Positions 12,132 to 21,246 of a stretch of 64,000 nt of DNA are shown here, piece by piece. The position numbers were made by a program, and so were the translations under genes. Origin of the DNA: Candidatus Hydrogenedentota bacterium (GTDB lineage Bacteria; Hydrogenedentota; Hydrogenedentia; Hydrogenedentales; JAJRTN01); the NCBI GenBank assembly GCA_024278275.1, contig JAJRTN010000118.1, forward strand, positions 24,263 through 88,262, written 5' to 3'. Each line of letters starts with the position of its first letter. Positions within the stretch are counted from its first letter, which is position 1. Below the pieces are notes generated by a model. That model was not told where the DNA came from. It did no database searches and saw only the letters and a list, made by a program, of their open reading frames with translations.

Positions 12132-13184
12132 TTAATCCTTGATAAACCGGGCCGCGGCCGGGGCGAAAGCCACCCATACCCGGTCACCCGGAACAAGCTT
12201 CGGGCTGCCGGCCCTCCCGTGGGGCAGGAGCGCGGAAATCTCGACACCGGTATCCACGATGACCTCGTCACCCTCCGGCGCGGGGATCAGGTCCACCACG
12301 GTTCCGGGCAGGGCGTTCGTCCCGTGTGGCGGTTCCGTGCGCGAAAGCGACACGTCCTGGCCGCGCAGCACCACGTGACCCGTGCCCGCCGTGTCCTCCG
12401 TGGTAATCACGAAGGTGACGCTTTGGGTGACAAAAACCGCTTTCCCATGGCCCGCGTCCTTTGTCAGGCGTCCGGCAAAACAATTCCGGAAGCCGGTAAA
12501 CCGGGCCACGAAGGGCGTTTTTGGATCCTGAAAGACTTGCCGGGGTGATCCTACCTGAACCATGCGTCCGGCCTCCAGGATCCCCACGTGGCTCGCCAGG
12601 GAGATGGCTTCTTCGTAGTCGTGGGTCACGTGGATCACGGTCAAACCTTTTCGCTTCACTTTTCGCAGCAGGGACCGCATGGCCGCGCGGGCTTCGCCAT
12701 CGAGGGCGACCAGCGGCTCGTCGAGGAGGAGGCAACGGGGCTCCACGGCCAGGCATCGCGCCATGGCGACCCGTTGCGCCTCACCGCCGGAGAGCGTGCC
12801 CGGATAGCGGGTGAGGAGGTGATCCGCCCCGGCTTCAACGGCCAGGCGGCGCACCCGTTCCGTGATCTCGCGGCGGCTCAGGTTCCGGCCATGAAGTCCG
12901 TAGGCGATGTTCCGCGCCACCGTCATGTGCGGGAAAAGCGCGGGGTCCTGGAAGACTGCGGCCATGTTTCGGTGCTGCATGGGCGCGCGGGTGATATCCA
13001 CGCCGTCGAGGAAGATGCTTCCCCGGGCGGCGGGGGTGACGCCCGCGAGAATCTCCATGAGCACGGATTTTCCCACGCCGGATACGCCCAGCAGCACGAA
13101 GTAATCCCCCGTATCGACATCGAAGGAGACCTCCCTCAACGCGAAGGGGCCGATTGTCTTGGCGATGTTCCTAACGCTCAGCAT
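12132..13184 (-). CDS. wtpC: Tungstate/molybdate ABC transporter ATP-binding protein
   Basis: This 350-residue ATPase drives oxyanion import. It shows Walker A 'GVSGVGKS' (33-40), signature 'LSGGEAQR', Walker B 'CLLLDEPLVALD', a switch His in 'VIHVTHD', and a C-terminal TOBE-like ligand or regulatory domain after about residue 235 ('GHVVLRGQDVSLSR', 'VDTGVEISALL'). It overlaps the permease gene by 14 bases. ModC or WtpC would both be reasonable names. I use wtpC because the binding protein is of WtpA type. Confidence 0.88.
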   Translation of the reverse strand: MLSVRNIAKTIGPFALREVSFDVDTGDYFVLLGVSGVGKSVLMEILAGVTPAARGSIFLDGVDITRAPMQHRNMAAVFQDPALFPHMTVARNIAYGLHGRNLSRREITERVRRLAVEAGADHLLTRYPGTLSGGEAQRVAMARCLAVEPRCLLLDEPLVALDGEARAAMRSLLRKVKRKGLTVIHVTHDYEEAISLASHVGILEAGRMVQVGSPRQVFQDPKTPFVARFTGFRNCFAGRLTKDAGHGKAVFVTQSVTFVITTEDTAGTGHVVLRGQDVSLSRTEPPHGTNALPGTVVDLIPAPEGDEVIVDTGVEISALLPHGRAGSPKLVPGDRVWVAFAPAAARFIKD

Positions 13185-13971
13185 CGAGACGATCCCGCGC
13201 CAGAAGCCGCGCCACGAGAAAGATCAGCAGGCAGACCCCCACGAACAGGACCGACGCCGGGCGGGCGTAGCGCAGCCCCCAGGCGCCAAAGCGTTCGTAG
13301 ATAAGGACGGGGGTGATCATGGGGTGGTAGGCCACCATGACCACCGCCCCGAATTCGCTCAGGCCCCGTGCCCACATGAGCACCAGCCCGGAGAGAATGG
13401 ACCGCCAGGCGAGGGGCATGGAAATGGTCAGGAATACACGCAGCGGCGAGGCACCGAGTGACCGGGCGGCCTTCTCGTAGCGTTCCGGCACGGCGCTGAA
13501 ACCATCGCGGGCGGCATTCACCAGGAAAGGCACGCTCACGAAGGCCATGGCGACCATGATTCCGGGGGCGCCGCCGACAAAGGGTATGCCCGCGCGGTCC
13601 GCCACGCCGCCGATCAGGCTGTCGCGGGACAGTACGCCCAGCAGGGCGATGCCGGCCGCCGTGTGGGGGATGACGATGGGCAGATCGACCACGGCGAGAA
13701 TGAGGCGTTTCAGCGGGAACGTTAGGCGTGCCAGGAGATAGGCGAAGGGTATGGCGCACACCGCCAGCAGGAGGGTGCCCGCCAGGGAAGTCCAAAGGGT
13801 GAGGAGGATGCTCCGCCGCATCTCCGGGTCGGCGGCGGTATCGGCCAGGTCCGCGACGGGCGTGTGGAACGCCATGCCGACGAGGGGGGCCAGGATGAAC
13901 AGCAGGACCACGCCTCCCAGGAAGGAGAAGACGAGGTGCATCGGATCGGGGCTGCGCCAGCGACCGGTCAT
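13171..13971 (-). CDS. wtpB: Tungstate/molybdate ABC transporter permease
   Basis: This 266-residue inner-membrane permease has about six membrane helices and the binding-protein-dependent transport 'EAA' loop ('EKAARSLGASPLRVFLTISMPLAWRSI'-like; the key residues are E, A, A, G and P). The ATG at 13971 shares its A with the TGA of the upstream binding-protein gene. A TTG one codon earlier is less likely. It is part of the overlapping wtpA-wtpB-wtpC-mobBA operon. Confidence 0.88.
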   Translation of the reverse strand: MTGRWRSPDPMHLVFSFLGGVVLLFILAPLVGMAFHTPVADLADTAADPEMRRSILLTLWTSLAGTLLLAVCAIPFAYLLARLTFPLKRLILAVVDLPIVIPHTAAGIALLGVLSRDSLIGGVADRAGIPFVGGAPGIMVAMAFVSVPFLVNAARDGFSAVPERYEKAARSLGASPLRVFLTISMPLAWRSILSGLVLMWARGLSEFGAVVMVAYHPMITPVLIYERFGAWGLRYARPASVLFVGVCLLIFLVARLLARDRLDAER

Positions 13972-14972
13972 CAAGGCCGTTCCTCCCGCGCGAAACGTTT
14001 CAGGGCTTCGGGGAGATGGGCGTAGGTGGCACTGGGCGAGGTCACGAGCGAAGGTTGACCGTGGCGCTCCAGGATGGGCATGCCCTTCCGCGGATCCAGC
14101 AGAAAGGACACGAACGCCAGGGCCATTTCCGGGTCGGGCGCATTGTTGGGAATGGTGACCCCATACACCATGGGCTCGCCGGCCTTGGTGACCGTCTCAC
14201 CCGGGTTCTTTCCCGAGATGTCCACGGTAACGGTACGGTAGTGCTCCGCCAGCGCGGGGTCCTGAAGATTGATCTCCCCTGGAAGCGTCAATATCTCCAA
14301 TCCATGTTGAACCGCAACGGACCGGTAAATGAAGACATAATCGATGTTGTGCGTTTCGAGCAAAGCCAGCAGGTCGGTTTCCTTGGGACGGATGTTGCGG
14401 CGGTTCTTGGCCAGCAAGGCGGCGGCCAAGCCTTCCCGTTCATAGTATGCTTCCGCCAGCTTGATGGTCAGCACAGTCCGGTAACCGCAGGGGTCGGAAT
14501 CGGGCTCGGAACGGCCGTAATCCACTTGCTCATCCAACAGTATGGCCGGCCAATTCTCCCGGTTTATCTCACCCCCCCGGCGTGATGTTTTCGTGTAGGC
14601 GATAACCATCTCGTTCCCCGCGAATTTAATGCACCATGGGGCAAACTCGGGAACAAGGAGGGTATTGATCACCGTGTAATCCGCCGAAGCGAAGACATCG
14701 CACCCACGGCCCAGTTCTGAAATCTTCCGCGCGCATTCCCGGCTTCCGGCCGCTTCCATGAGTACCTTCACGTTCGGGTAGGTCAAACGAAAAGCCGCCA
14801 CCACGTCCTTCATGGGCACGGTCAAGCTGCCGGCATGGAAGATGGTCAGGGAACGTTCCTCCGGGTTGCCCGCGACATCGGGTCGGCACGCCAGGAGCAG
14901 GGCCGTCAGGCAACAAGTCATGAGTACACACAACCCAGGCAGGGTCGTGCGTGGCCGGGGGCGGGTTATCAT
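13971..14972 (-). CDS. wtpA: Tungstate/molybdate-binding lipoprotein (WtpA-type)
   Basis: This 333-residue periplasmic binding protein is anchored by lipid: residues 8-28 form a signal sequence ending in a lipobox with Cys29 ('LLLAC'). The mature domain begins 'LTIFHAGSLTVPMKDVVAAF' and includes 'SADYTVINTLL', 'GRSEPDSDPCGYRT' and 'YVFIYRSVA'. These are hallmarks of the WtpA/ModA archaeal-type group that binds tungstate tightly. It is the first gene of the operon. The start at 14972 has GGAAGAAG upstream, and longer frames add an unlikely charged stretch. Whether W or Mo is preferred cannot be read from the sequence alone. Confidence 0.88.
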   Translation of the reverse strand: MITRPRPRTTLPGLCVLMTCCLTALLLACRPDVAGNPEERSLTIFHAGSLTVPMKDVVAAFRLTYPNVKVLMEAAGSRECARKISELGRGCDVFASADYTVINTLLVPEFAPWCIKFAGNEMVIAYTKTSRRGGEINRENWPAILLDEQVDYGRSEPDSDPCGYRTVLTIKLAEAYYEREGLAAALLAKNRRNIRPKETDLLALLETHNIDYVFIYRSVAVQHGLEILTLPGEINLQDPALAEHYRTVTVDISGKNPGETVTKAGEPMVYGVTIPNNAPDPEMALAFVSFLLDPRKGMPILERHGQPSLVTSPSATYAHLPEALKRFAREERP

Positions 14973-15324
14973 GAAACGCTTCTTCCGAGGGTTAAACCAG
15001 CCGTTCAAAGGCGGCATGCCGCGCATATTACCCCACGGCGCCCCACGGAAGAAAACGAACGGAGCCGTCCTGCTTTCTTGGAGCAGGAAAGCGTGCTTCC
15101 GCCTTCGCTTTTGGCGGCTCCCCGCCACGTTCCACGAGAAGCGGCATGGATGGAGTGGACAGGGTGGACAGGAACGCCCGTCCACTATACTGCTAACCCC
15201 CAAGATTGCTAAACCTGTTTGCCCTTTTCGTGGGGAATGGGTCTAAATCATTGTGCCGTAACCTGTTGTCCGTGATGGCAAAGAAGGCGTTTCCGGCAGA
15301 GCCGAAGGCTGTTCTCTTAAGTTC

Positions 15325-15344
15325 CACAGCCGAGGGCGGCTGTG
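15325..15344. repeat. Palindromic intergenic repeat
   Basis: CACAGCCG-AGGG-CGGCTGTG is a perfect 8-bp hairpin in the 547-base gap between wtpA and the regulator gene. Its sequence resembles a commonly dispersed 'CACAGCC...GGCTGTG' repeat. I see no gene in 14973-15519. Confidence 0.5.
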
Positions 15345-15519
15345 CCACATTCAATAAAACCTCTGTGCAGTGAACGGTTTTCACTTCCTCGGGTTGCGGC
15401 CAAACCGTCGCCCTATGTCCACTCCGTCCAGGGGGCCAGACCCCGGCATCCTGATGAATGCAGGCGGAATATCTGTGTCTTGCATGCTTGCGGAGGGGGA
15501 TTGAGAAATCAAGACGGCC

Positions 15520-16026
15520 CTACCCGTCCTCGTCTCCATCCGCTTTGTCGTGAGGCAGGTTGGGTATTCTGGACAGGGCCGAGGTCAGCAGGTCGATGAT
15601 CAATTGTGTTTGCGTGGTGCCTTCCCCCCTGGCGGCAAGGCGAAGCGCGGTGTGGAGTTCCGTGGGTATGCGCAGGGTGATTTTTGTCGTGTCGAAGAGG
15701 TCCTCTTTGGGAAAGGGTAAGGGCGCCGCCGGGCCGGATGCTTCCTCTTCCCCGAACAGGTCCCCCTGACTGGGCGCTTCCGTGACGATTCCGTCCTTCG
15801 CGTCTTCGGGGAAGCAACGGGCGAGGATGGTCGTGTTGCTCATGCCCGCTTTAATCCATTCCACCAGCCGTCCCCGTCCGCCCATGGTTCGCAGATGGCG
15901 GGCAATACCGGCGGTGGTCATGGCGAATCCTGCCTGGTGGAGAAACGCCACGGCCGTCTCTCCCTCCAATCCCCGCCGGACGGCTTCCACGATTCGCTCT
16001 TGTTTCACGCGTGTGTTTCGAACCAT
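15520..16026 (-). CDS. Putative ribbon-helix-helix regulator
   Basis: This 168-residue cytoplasmic protein has a helical N-terminus ('RVKQERIVEAVRRGLEG') that reads like a helix-turn-helix, with a second helical unit around 'TTAGIARHL'. Its C-terminal segment starting 'KITLRIPTELHTALRLAA' looks like a ribbon-helix-helix (CopG/Arc) fold ('TQTQLIIDLLTSAL'). No exact family is recognised. The start at 16026 is internal to a longer frame and begins a basic segment. A perfect 12-bp palindrome lies about 100 bases upstream, as expected for an autoregulated repressor. The toxin/antitoxin option was considered, but no partner gene is visible. Confidence 0.6.
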   Translation of the reverse strand: MVRNTRVKQERIVEAVRRGLEGETAVAFLHQAGFAMTTAGIARHLRTMGGRGRLVEWIKAGMSNTTILARCFPEDAKDGIVTEAPSQGDLFGEEEASGPAAPLPFPKEDLFDTTKITLRIPTELHTALRLAARGEGTTQTQLIIDLLTSALSRIPNLPHDKADGDEDG

Positions 16027-16123
16027 AATGGTGCCGAGCCTCTTTCGTGCTTGTACTGTTGGCGAAAGAATGATTTTCGGCGCGATCGCCACGAAATATC
16101 CGTGTGTGGTGGTTCTCCCGGTC

Positions 16124-16135
16124 ACAACATGTTGT
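16124..16135. promoter_or_regulatory. Palindromic operator candidate
   Basis: ACAACATGTTGT is its own reverse complement and lies between the divergent regulator gene and the promoter-like sequence at 16176. It is a possible binding site for the ribbon-helix-helix protein. Confidence 0.4.
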
Positions 16136-16175
16136 ATGGCACGTTCAAAGGTTCTCGATTTGTAATGCCTTGTGC

Positions 16176-16203
16176 TTGAATTCGGGCCGCATTATGCTAG
16201 AAT
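16176..16203 (+). promoter_or_regulatory. Candidate promoter, extended -10
   Basis: TTGAAT, a 16-base spacer and TGC-TAGAAT make a good sigma-70 site reading toward hpf. Confidence 0.45.
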
Positions 16204-16237
16204 TGGATGTAGAGGACAGGATCAGTATAGTAAACTC

Positions 16238-16266
16238 TTGACTGATTGGCAAGGAGGTGCTACAAA
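16238..16266 (+). promoter_or_regulatory. Second candidate promoter
   Basis: TTGACT, a 17-base spacer and TACAAA. It could serve with or instead of the site at 16176, upstream of hpf. Confidence 0.35.
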
Positions 16267-16787
16267 AGAAGTCTGAGAGGACCGGTGGAACGTGCCCATG
16301 GTATTCCGGGCCGGGAGAAACACCACGCCGACATCACGGTTTTACATCGCGTTGCGAAACAACATGGTCACTCGCCCCTTGAGCCGCATCAATGCGGAAA
16401 GGGGGGGTGGCTTTTTGTGTGTTTGGCATCAACAGGATGACAGGATATATGGGTGGCACCATAGGCCGGTTAGACCTTTCAAGGCATTGGCGAACTCAGT
16501 GAGTTTTTTGCGTGCCATCCATTCGGATCGCCTTCGTTCCTGTATGCCTTCCAATCGCTTGTGTCAGCATAGTGCACAGTCGATGGAGCGCGGAACCAGC
16601 GGGCTGTTTCCGGTCCCCAAAAACACGAGGTATGGAGCAACGTCATCACGCCACGGGAAACTGCCCCTGGGTTTCACAAGTCTCATGGTGGTGAACCCGG
16701 TTGCCTGCCATGGTGGCATGGCGCCAAGGGTGGTGACTAACGACGCGCGGAAGGTGGGAGCACCTTCCCATGGAGGCACAAGAAGCC
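16267..16787 (+). other. Long untranslated stretch upstream of hpf
   Basis: This is about 520 bases without a supported gene. Frames here have rare-looking composition, no good ribosome sites and no recognisable domains. If the promoters above are used, it would be a long 5' leader of hpf. Confidence 0.4.
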
Positions 16788-17357
16788 ATGAATATGACGA
16801 TTACTGGACGTCACATGGAGATGACCGATGCCCTCAAGGCCTATGTCGAGGGAAGCCTCGAACGGGTCGTGGAGCATTTTGACAAGGTAATCGACGTCGA
16901 TGTGGTGCTGGAGGTCCAGAAACACCGGCATATCGCGGAAGTCAATCTTCACGCCAATGGGATTCGAATACACAGCCGGGAATCCTCGCCGGATATGTAT
17001 GCCTCCGTTGACACGGCCATGTCGAAACTGGACAAGCAGATTCGCAAGTACCGTGACCGAATCAATAATCATAAACCGAGACGGGCGAAGGAAAAGCGCG
17101 ATTTTGAACATGCCATTATTGCCATGGGCGAGAGCAATGGAGAAGAGCACGACGACCAGGAGCACGAGGCGGCCCACCGCGTGGTACGCCGCGAGAAACT
17201 GTCCATGAAGCCGTTGAGCCTCGACGAGGCGGTCATGCAGCTTGAGCTGGTGAACGACCCCCCCTTCCTGGTGTTCCACAACGCCGACACGTCCGAGGTG
17301 AACGTGCTTTGCGCGCGGGAAGACGGCACCTTCAGTTTGCTTGAGCCCAAGTTCTGA
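16788..17357 (+). CDS. hpf: Ribosome hibernation promoting factor, long form
   Basis: This 189-residue protein binds the 30S subunit and dimerises ribosomes in starvation. Residues 1 to about 100 are the Hpf/RaiA fold ('MTITGRHMEMTDALKAYVEGSLERV', shown by its key G, H, T, A and Y positions). Residues about 130-189 are the C-terminal dimerisation domain ('KPLSLDEAVMQLELVNDPPF', 'VNVLCAREDGTFSLLEP'). The ATG at 16788 is chosen because GGAGG lies 11 bases upstream; an ATG at 16770 overlaps that site. It is followed by hprK, as in many bacteria where hpf sits with regulatory PTS genes. Confidence 0.93.
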   Translation: MNMTITGRHMEMTDALKAYVEGSLERVVEHFDKVIDVDVVLEVQKHRHIAEVNLHANGIRIHSRESSPDMYASVDTAMSKLDKQIRKYRDRINNHKPRRAKEKRDFEHAIIAMGESNGEEHDDQEHEAAHRVVRREKLSMKPLSLDEAVMQLELVNDPPFLVFHNADTSEVNVLCAREDGTFSLLEPKF

Positions 17358-17521
17358 TACGGGTTTGCCGCGGCGTGGGTGTCCCGGGACGGGTCGCCCA
17401 CGCCGTTTTTCCAACGCCCTACCGCGACCCGGCCGGGCAGGGTTCGCGGTGTGCCATGGCATGTCGTTGTCTTGCGACAAGGGGATAAGCCGGGTTTCTG
17501 CGAAGGCCGAATGGGGAAAAC

Positions 17522-18490
17522 ATGGATACCAAGAACCTGCCGATCAACCGGAAAAGCAGCATTGCGGTGGCGCGTTTGATGGACTGGATGTCCCATGATT
17601 TGCAATTCAAGGTGCTCGGCGGGTACCAGGGCTTCGGTCGCCCGGTGATGACCTCGGACATCAACCGCCCGGGACTGGCCCTCAGCGGCTACCTCGAGTA
17701 TTTCGCCAACGACCGCGTTCAGATTCTTGGCAACACGGAAATCCACTTCATGGAGCGTCTGCCGGCGGCCCGGCTGATGGAGCGTCTCGACGGGATGATG
17801 TCTTTCGAGATTCCCGCTTTCGTGTTGTCCCGCAATCTTGATCCACGCAGTCTTTTCCTCGACATGTGCAACCGCCGGGGGATACCCGTGTTGCGGTCGG
17901 CCCGCAGTACGGATGAAGTGATCAGCCGCATCATTCTGTTTCTCGCCGAGGAGTTCTCCCCGGAAACCGTGGTCCATGGCACGGCGGTGGATTGCTATGG
18001 CGTGGGCTGCCTCATCGTGGGAGATGCCGGCGTGGGCAAGAGTGAGACGGCCCTTGAGCTGGTGGAACGGGGTCACCGGCTGGTTGCCGACGACGTGGTG
18101 GCGCTGAAACGCCATCGTGATGACACCCTGTACGCGGAAACCAATCCGATTGTGGAACATCACATGGAAATACGCGGCGTGGGCATCGTTGACGTGAAGT
18201 CGGTTTTCGGGGTGGGTCGCGTGCGCAACCGGAAAACCATCGGCCTGGTGGTGGAACTGGAGGAATGGCGGCAGGACAACACCTATGACCGAACGGGCCT
18301 GAAAGAGGAATTCGTCGAGATTCTCGGCGTGCCCATACCCTATCTGCGAATCCCCGTTCGCCCCGGCCGGAACATTGCCATCATCATCGAGGTGGCCTCC
18401 CTCAATCACCGCCTCAAGGAACTTGGGGTGAATCCCGCCGAACAATTCAACAATCGAATCCTGAATATCATGGAAGAGAAGTCGTTGTGA
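17522..18490 (+). CDS. hprK: HPr kinase/phosphorylase
   Basis: This bifunctional enzyme phosphorylates HPr on its regulatory serine when ATP and glycolytic intermediates are high and removes the phosphate otherwise. The 322 residues include a DRTGG-like N-terminal domain and the C-terminal kinase with 'HGTAVDCYGVG', Walker A 'GDAGVGKS' (167-174), and the family signature around 'MEIRGVGIVDV'. Its substrate HPr is encoded 2.5 kb downstream with the serine intact (Ser48). No sugar-specific EII genes are present in the window. Confidence 0.95.
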   Translation: MDTKNLPINRKSSIAVARLMDWMSHDLQFKVLGGYQGFGRPVMTSDINRPGLALSGYLEYFANDRVQILGNTEIHFMERLPAARLMERLDGMMSFEIPAFVLSRNLDPRSLFLDMCNRRGIPVLRSARSTDEVISRIILFLAEEFSPETVVHGTAVDCYGVGCLIVGDAGVGKSETALELVERGHRLVADDVVALKRHRDDTLYAETNPIVEHHMEIRGVGIVDVKSVFGVGRVRNRKTIGLVVELEEWRQDNTYDRTGLKEEFVEILGVPIPYLRIPVRPGRNIAIIIEVASLNHRLKELGVNPAEQFNNRILNIMEEKSL

Positions 18491-18556
18491 AGGCGGTTCG
18501 CCGCGCCCGTCGGTCCATAACCCCACGATATGGGAAATGCAGGAGTCCAATACCGC

Positions 18557-20701
18557 ATGAAGCGTATTAATTTCATCCTGGGTTGCCATTCACACCAGCC
18601 GGTGGGCAACTTCGACTTCGTTTTCGAGGAAGCCTATGAAAAATCCTACCTTCCATTTATCAATGTGTTGGAGCGGTATCCGGCCGTCAGGATGACGCTC
18701 CATTACACGGGACCGCTCTGGGACTGGTTCCTGGCCCACCGGCCCGAATACATCGAGCGGATTGCCGCGCTGGTGACGGCCGGCCAGGTGGAGATCATGG
18801 GGGGCGGGTACTATGAGCCGCTCCTGTGCGCCATACCCGAGCGCGACGCCATCGCGCAAATCCACCGCATGCAGGACTTCTGCCTGGAACACTTCGGGGA
18901 AAAGCCCCGGGGCATGTGGCTCACCGAACGGGTGTGGGAGCCCGGCATGGCAAGCACCCTCGCCCGGGCGGGGGTTGAATACACGGCGCTGGATGACGCC
19001 CACTTCATTTGCAGTGGCGTGCCCAAGGAGAAGCTCTTTGGATACTACATGACCGAAGACGAGGGGCATACGCTCAAGCTCTTTCCCATCCTCGAGCCTC
19101 TCCGGTACTATGTGCCGTTCCACCCGGTGGAGGAAACCATCGCGTACCTGCGGGAACACGCCACGGAGGATGGACGTGGGTGTGCCGTACTCCACGACGA
19201 CGGCGAGAAATTCGGCGTGTGGCCGGGCACGTATCACAGCGTTTATGAAGAGGGTTGGCTTGAGGCCTTCTTCCAGGCGCTGACGGACAACCGGGAATGG
19301 CTCCGGTGCCGGCGCTACGGCGACTACGTGGACGAGCAGCGGGCCGTGGGGCGCGCCTACATCACCTGTGCTTCCTACGCCGAAATGATGGCTTGGGCGC
19401 TGCCTTCGAACGCGCAACGCCAATTGCATGCCCTTGAATGCGAGTTGAAGGAAGACGAAAACAAGGCCCGCCGGTATGGCCCGTTCATTCGCGGCGGATT
19501 CTGGCGGAACTTTCTGGCGAAATACGAAGAAAGCAACAACATCCAGAAGCACATGTTGCGCGTCAGCAATCGGATCGAGCGCCTTCGCGGGGAACATGGC
19601 CGGACTTCTTCTTTCCAGGCGGCCGAGAAAAATCTCCACCAGGGGCAGTGTAACTGTGCTTACTGGCACGGTGCTTTTGGCGGCCTTTACCTCAACCACC
19701 TTCGCACGGCCCTGTACGAGCGCTTTATTGCCGCGGACCGTTGCCTGGATGCGCTGGAGGGGCGTGACCAGGAGTGGCTTGCCGTCGAGGTGACGGACTT
19801 CGACGCGGACGGCAATGAGGACGTTATCCTTGAGAATCGTCATCTCGCCCTCTTTTTGAACCCCGCGGACGGGGCGACGCTCTTTGAGCTTGACTACAAG
19901 GACAAGCCCTTCAACTTCGGCAACACCCTGACCCGGCGCGATGAACCCTATCATGACGCGCTGCGCGAGGGAACCGTGCAGTTGGGCGAGGAGCCATCGG
20001 GCGGTGAAAGTATCCACGACGCGGTACGGGCGAAGGAGAGCGGCCTGGACGGGTTCCTCGTCCAGGACCCTTACCGCCGCGTGTCCCTGCGCGATCATTT
20101 CTTTCGCGGCCCTATCTCGGCCGACGCCCTCTGGGCGGGGGAATTCGATGAATACGCCCATTTCGCCACCGGTCCCTGGCGAATGGAGCCCCTGGAAGAC
20201 GGCGTGCGGTTTACGCGGGAAGCCCCGATCCATGGGGAACGCAACGGGACGCTGCACGTCAGCAAGCGCATTCGCCTTCGTCCGGGTGAATCCGCCTGTC
20301 AAATCCGGTATGATATTGGCCACAAGGGCGAGGCAGCCTTTGAAGGGCTGTTTGGAACGGAGCTTGCCGTCAATCTGCTCACCGGATCGGCCCATGACCG
20401 GTATTACCGGTCGGATGATCGCTATTTGAAAGGTGTTTTGCTGGGCGAAAGGGGTTGTGACGAGCATCTGTCGCATTACGCCTTACGGGATGATTGGCAG
20501 CAGGTTGAATGCGGATTCCGCTTCTCCCGGCCCGCCGTGGTTTATCGCTTCCCCATCGAGACCGTAAGTCAATCGGAGGGTGGCCAGGAGCGGGTATATC
20601 AGGGCAGCGTGGTGACGCCGTGCTGGCCTGTCCGGTGTGCGCCCGGCGAAACCGTGCGTCTCACGATTGACCTTGAGATTGTGGATACGGCGGATTTGTA
20701 G
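18557..20701 (+). CDS. GH57 4-alpha-glucanotransferase-like enzyme
   Basis: This 714-residue cytoplasmic enzyme is predicted to transfer alpha-1,4-glucan segments (amylomaltase or amylase-like activity). GH57 motif 1 'HSHQP' is at residues 11-15, and 'EIMGGGYYEPLL' follows. The predicted nucleophile is Glu124 in 'WLTERVWEP', with the second acid Asp214 in 'HDDGEKFG'; both positions match the Thermococcus-type enzyme. The C-terminal half is the beta-sandwich domain typical of that family. AGGAG precedes the ATG at 18557 by about 11 bases. It lies between hprK and ptsH, which links glycogen or maltodextrin turnover with PTS regulation. Confidence 0.9.
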   Translation: MKRINFILGCHSHQPVGNFDFVFEEAYEKSYLPFINVLERYPAVRMTLHYTGPLWDWFLAHRPEYIERIAALVTAGQVEIMGGGYYEPLLCAIPERDAIAQIHRMQDFCLEHFGEKPRGMWLTERVWEPGMASTLARAGVEYTALDDAHFICSGVPKEKLFGYYMTEDEGHTLKLFPILEPLRYYVPFHPVEETIAYLREHATEDGRGCAVLHDDGEKFGVWPGTYHSVYEEGWLEAFFQALTDNREWLRCRRYGDYVDEQRAVGRAYITCASYAEMMAWALPSNAQRQLHALECELKEDENKARRYGPFIRGGFWRNFLAKYEESNNIQKHMLRVSNRIERLRGEHGRTSSFQAAEKNLHQGQCNCAYWHGAFGGLYLNHLRTALYERFIAADRCLDALEGRDQEWLAVEVTDFDADGNEDVILENRHLALFLNPADGATLFELDYKDKPFNFGNTLTRRDEPYHDALREGTVQLGEEPSGGESIHDAVRAKESGLDGFLVQDPYRRVSLRDHFFRGPISADALWAGEFDEYAHFATGPWRMEPLEDGVRFTREAPIHGERNGTLHVSKRIRLRPGESACQIRYDIGHKGEAAFEGLFGTELAVNLLTGSAHDRYYRSDDRYLKGVLLGERGCDEHLSHYALRDDWQQVECGFRFSRPAVVYRFPIETVSQSEGGQERVYQGSVVTPCWPVRCAPGETVRLTIDLEIVDTADL

Positions 20702-20973
20702 TATCGCCGCCCTCTATAGGCATCACAAAACCGGTATATTGGCTGCATGCCATCGGGAAGAGGCAGGTAGGGAGTTGAGGACCTTTTTTCCCGCCCTCCG
20801 CGGAGCCGCGTATTCGGTTCCCGTTCCTGGTCTATGGGGCGGTCTTTCCGAGAAGCAGTTTTGTCGCAAGTGGCATCGGCATGGCGTGGTACGGAAAACC
20901 ATGACCAATCGGGTCGCGCGGCGATTTCGCCGAGAGTTGTTTTTTTCAACAGTAACATCGGGTAGTGGATCTT

Positions 20974-21246
20974 ATGGCGGAAATCACCGAAGACGTGTTG
21001 GTTGTCAACAAACTGGGCATACACGCGCGGCCGGCCGCCGCGCTGGTGCAGAAAATGCTTGTCTTCCAAAGCGATGTCTTCATCACCTTCGAGGGCAACC
21101 GCGTAAACGCGAAAAGCATCATGGGTCTCTTGACCCTGGCAGCCATTCGCGGAAGCCACCTCACGGTCACGTGTACCGGTGATGACGCGGAAGAGGCTAT
21201 GGCGGCGGTTAAAGAACTATTCGCCTCGGGATTCGGAGAGGACTGA
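20974..21246 (+). CDS. ptsH: Phosphocarrier protein HPr
   Basis: This 90-residue phosphocarrier has the active-site His17 in 'GIHARPAA' and the regulatory Ser48 in 'NAKSIMGLL'. It can therefore accept phosphate from both EI and HprK. A GTG at 20965 in frame is an alternative start. ptsI follows with no gap, so the two are co-translated. Confidence 0.95.
   Translation: MAEITEDVLVVNKLGIHARPAAALVQKMLVFQSDVFITFEGNRVNAKSIMGLLTLAAIRGSHLTVTCTGDDAEEAMAAVKELFASGFGED

Noticed and set aside
16244-16262. Sigma-54 promoter (TGGCA ... TGCTA)
   Set aside because: The GG and GC elements are separated by 9 bases instead of the required 10, and the -12 element is poor.
18590-20476. A 628-codon antisense frame over the GH57 gene
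   Set aside because: The GH57 motifs and catalytic residues are intact on the plus strand. The antisense translation has no recognisable domains.
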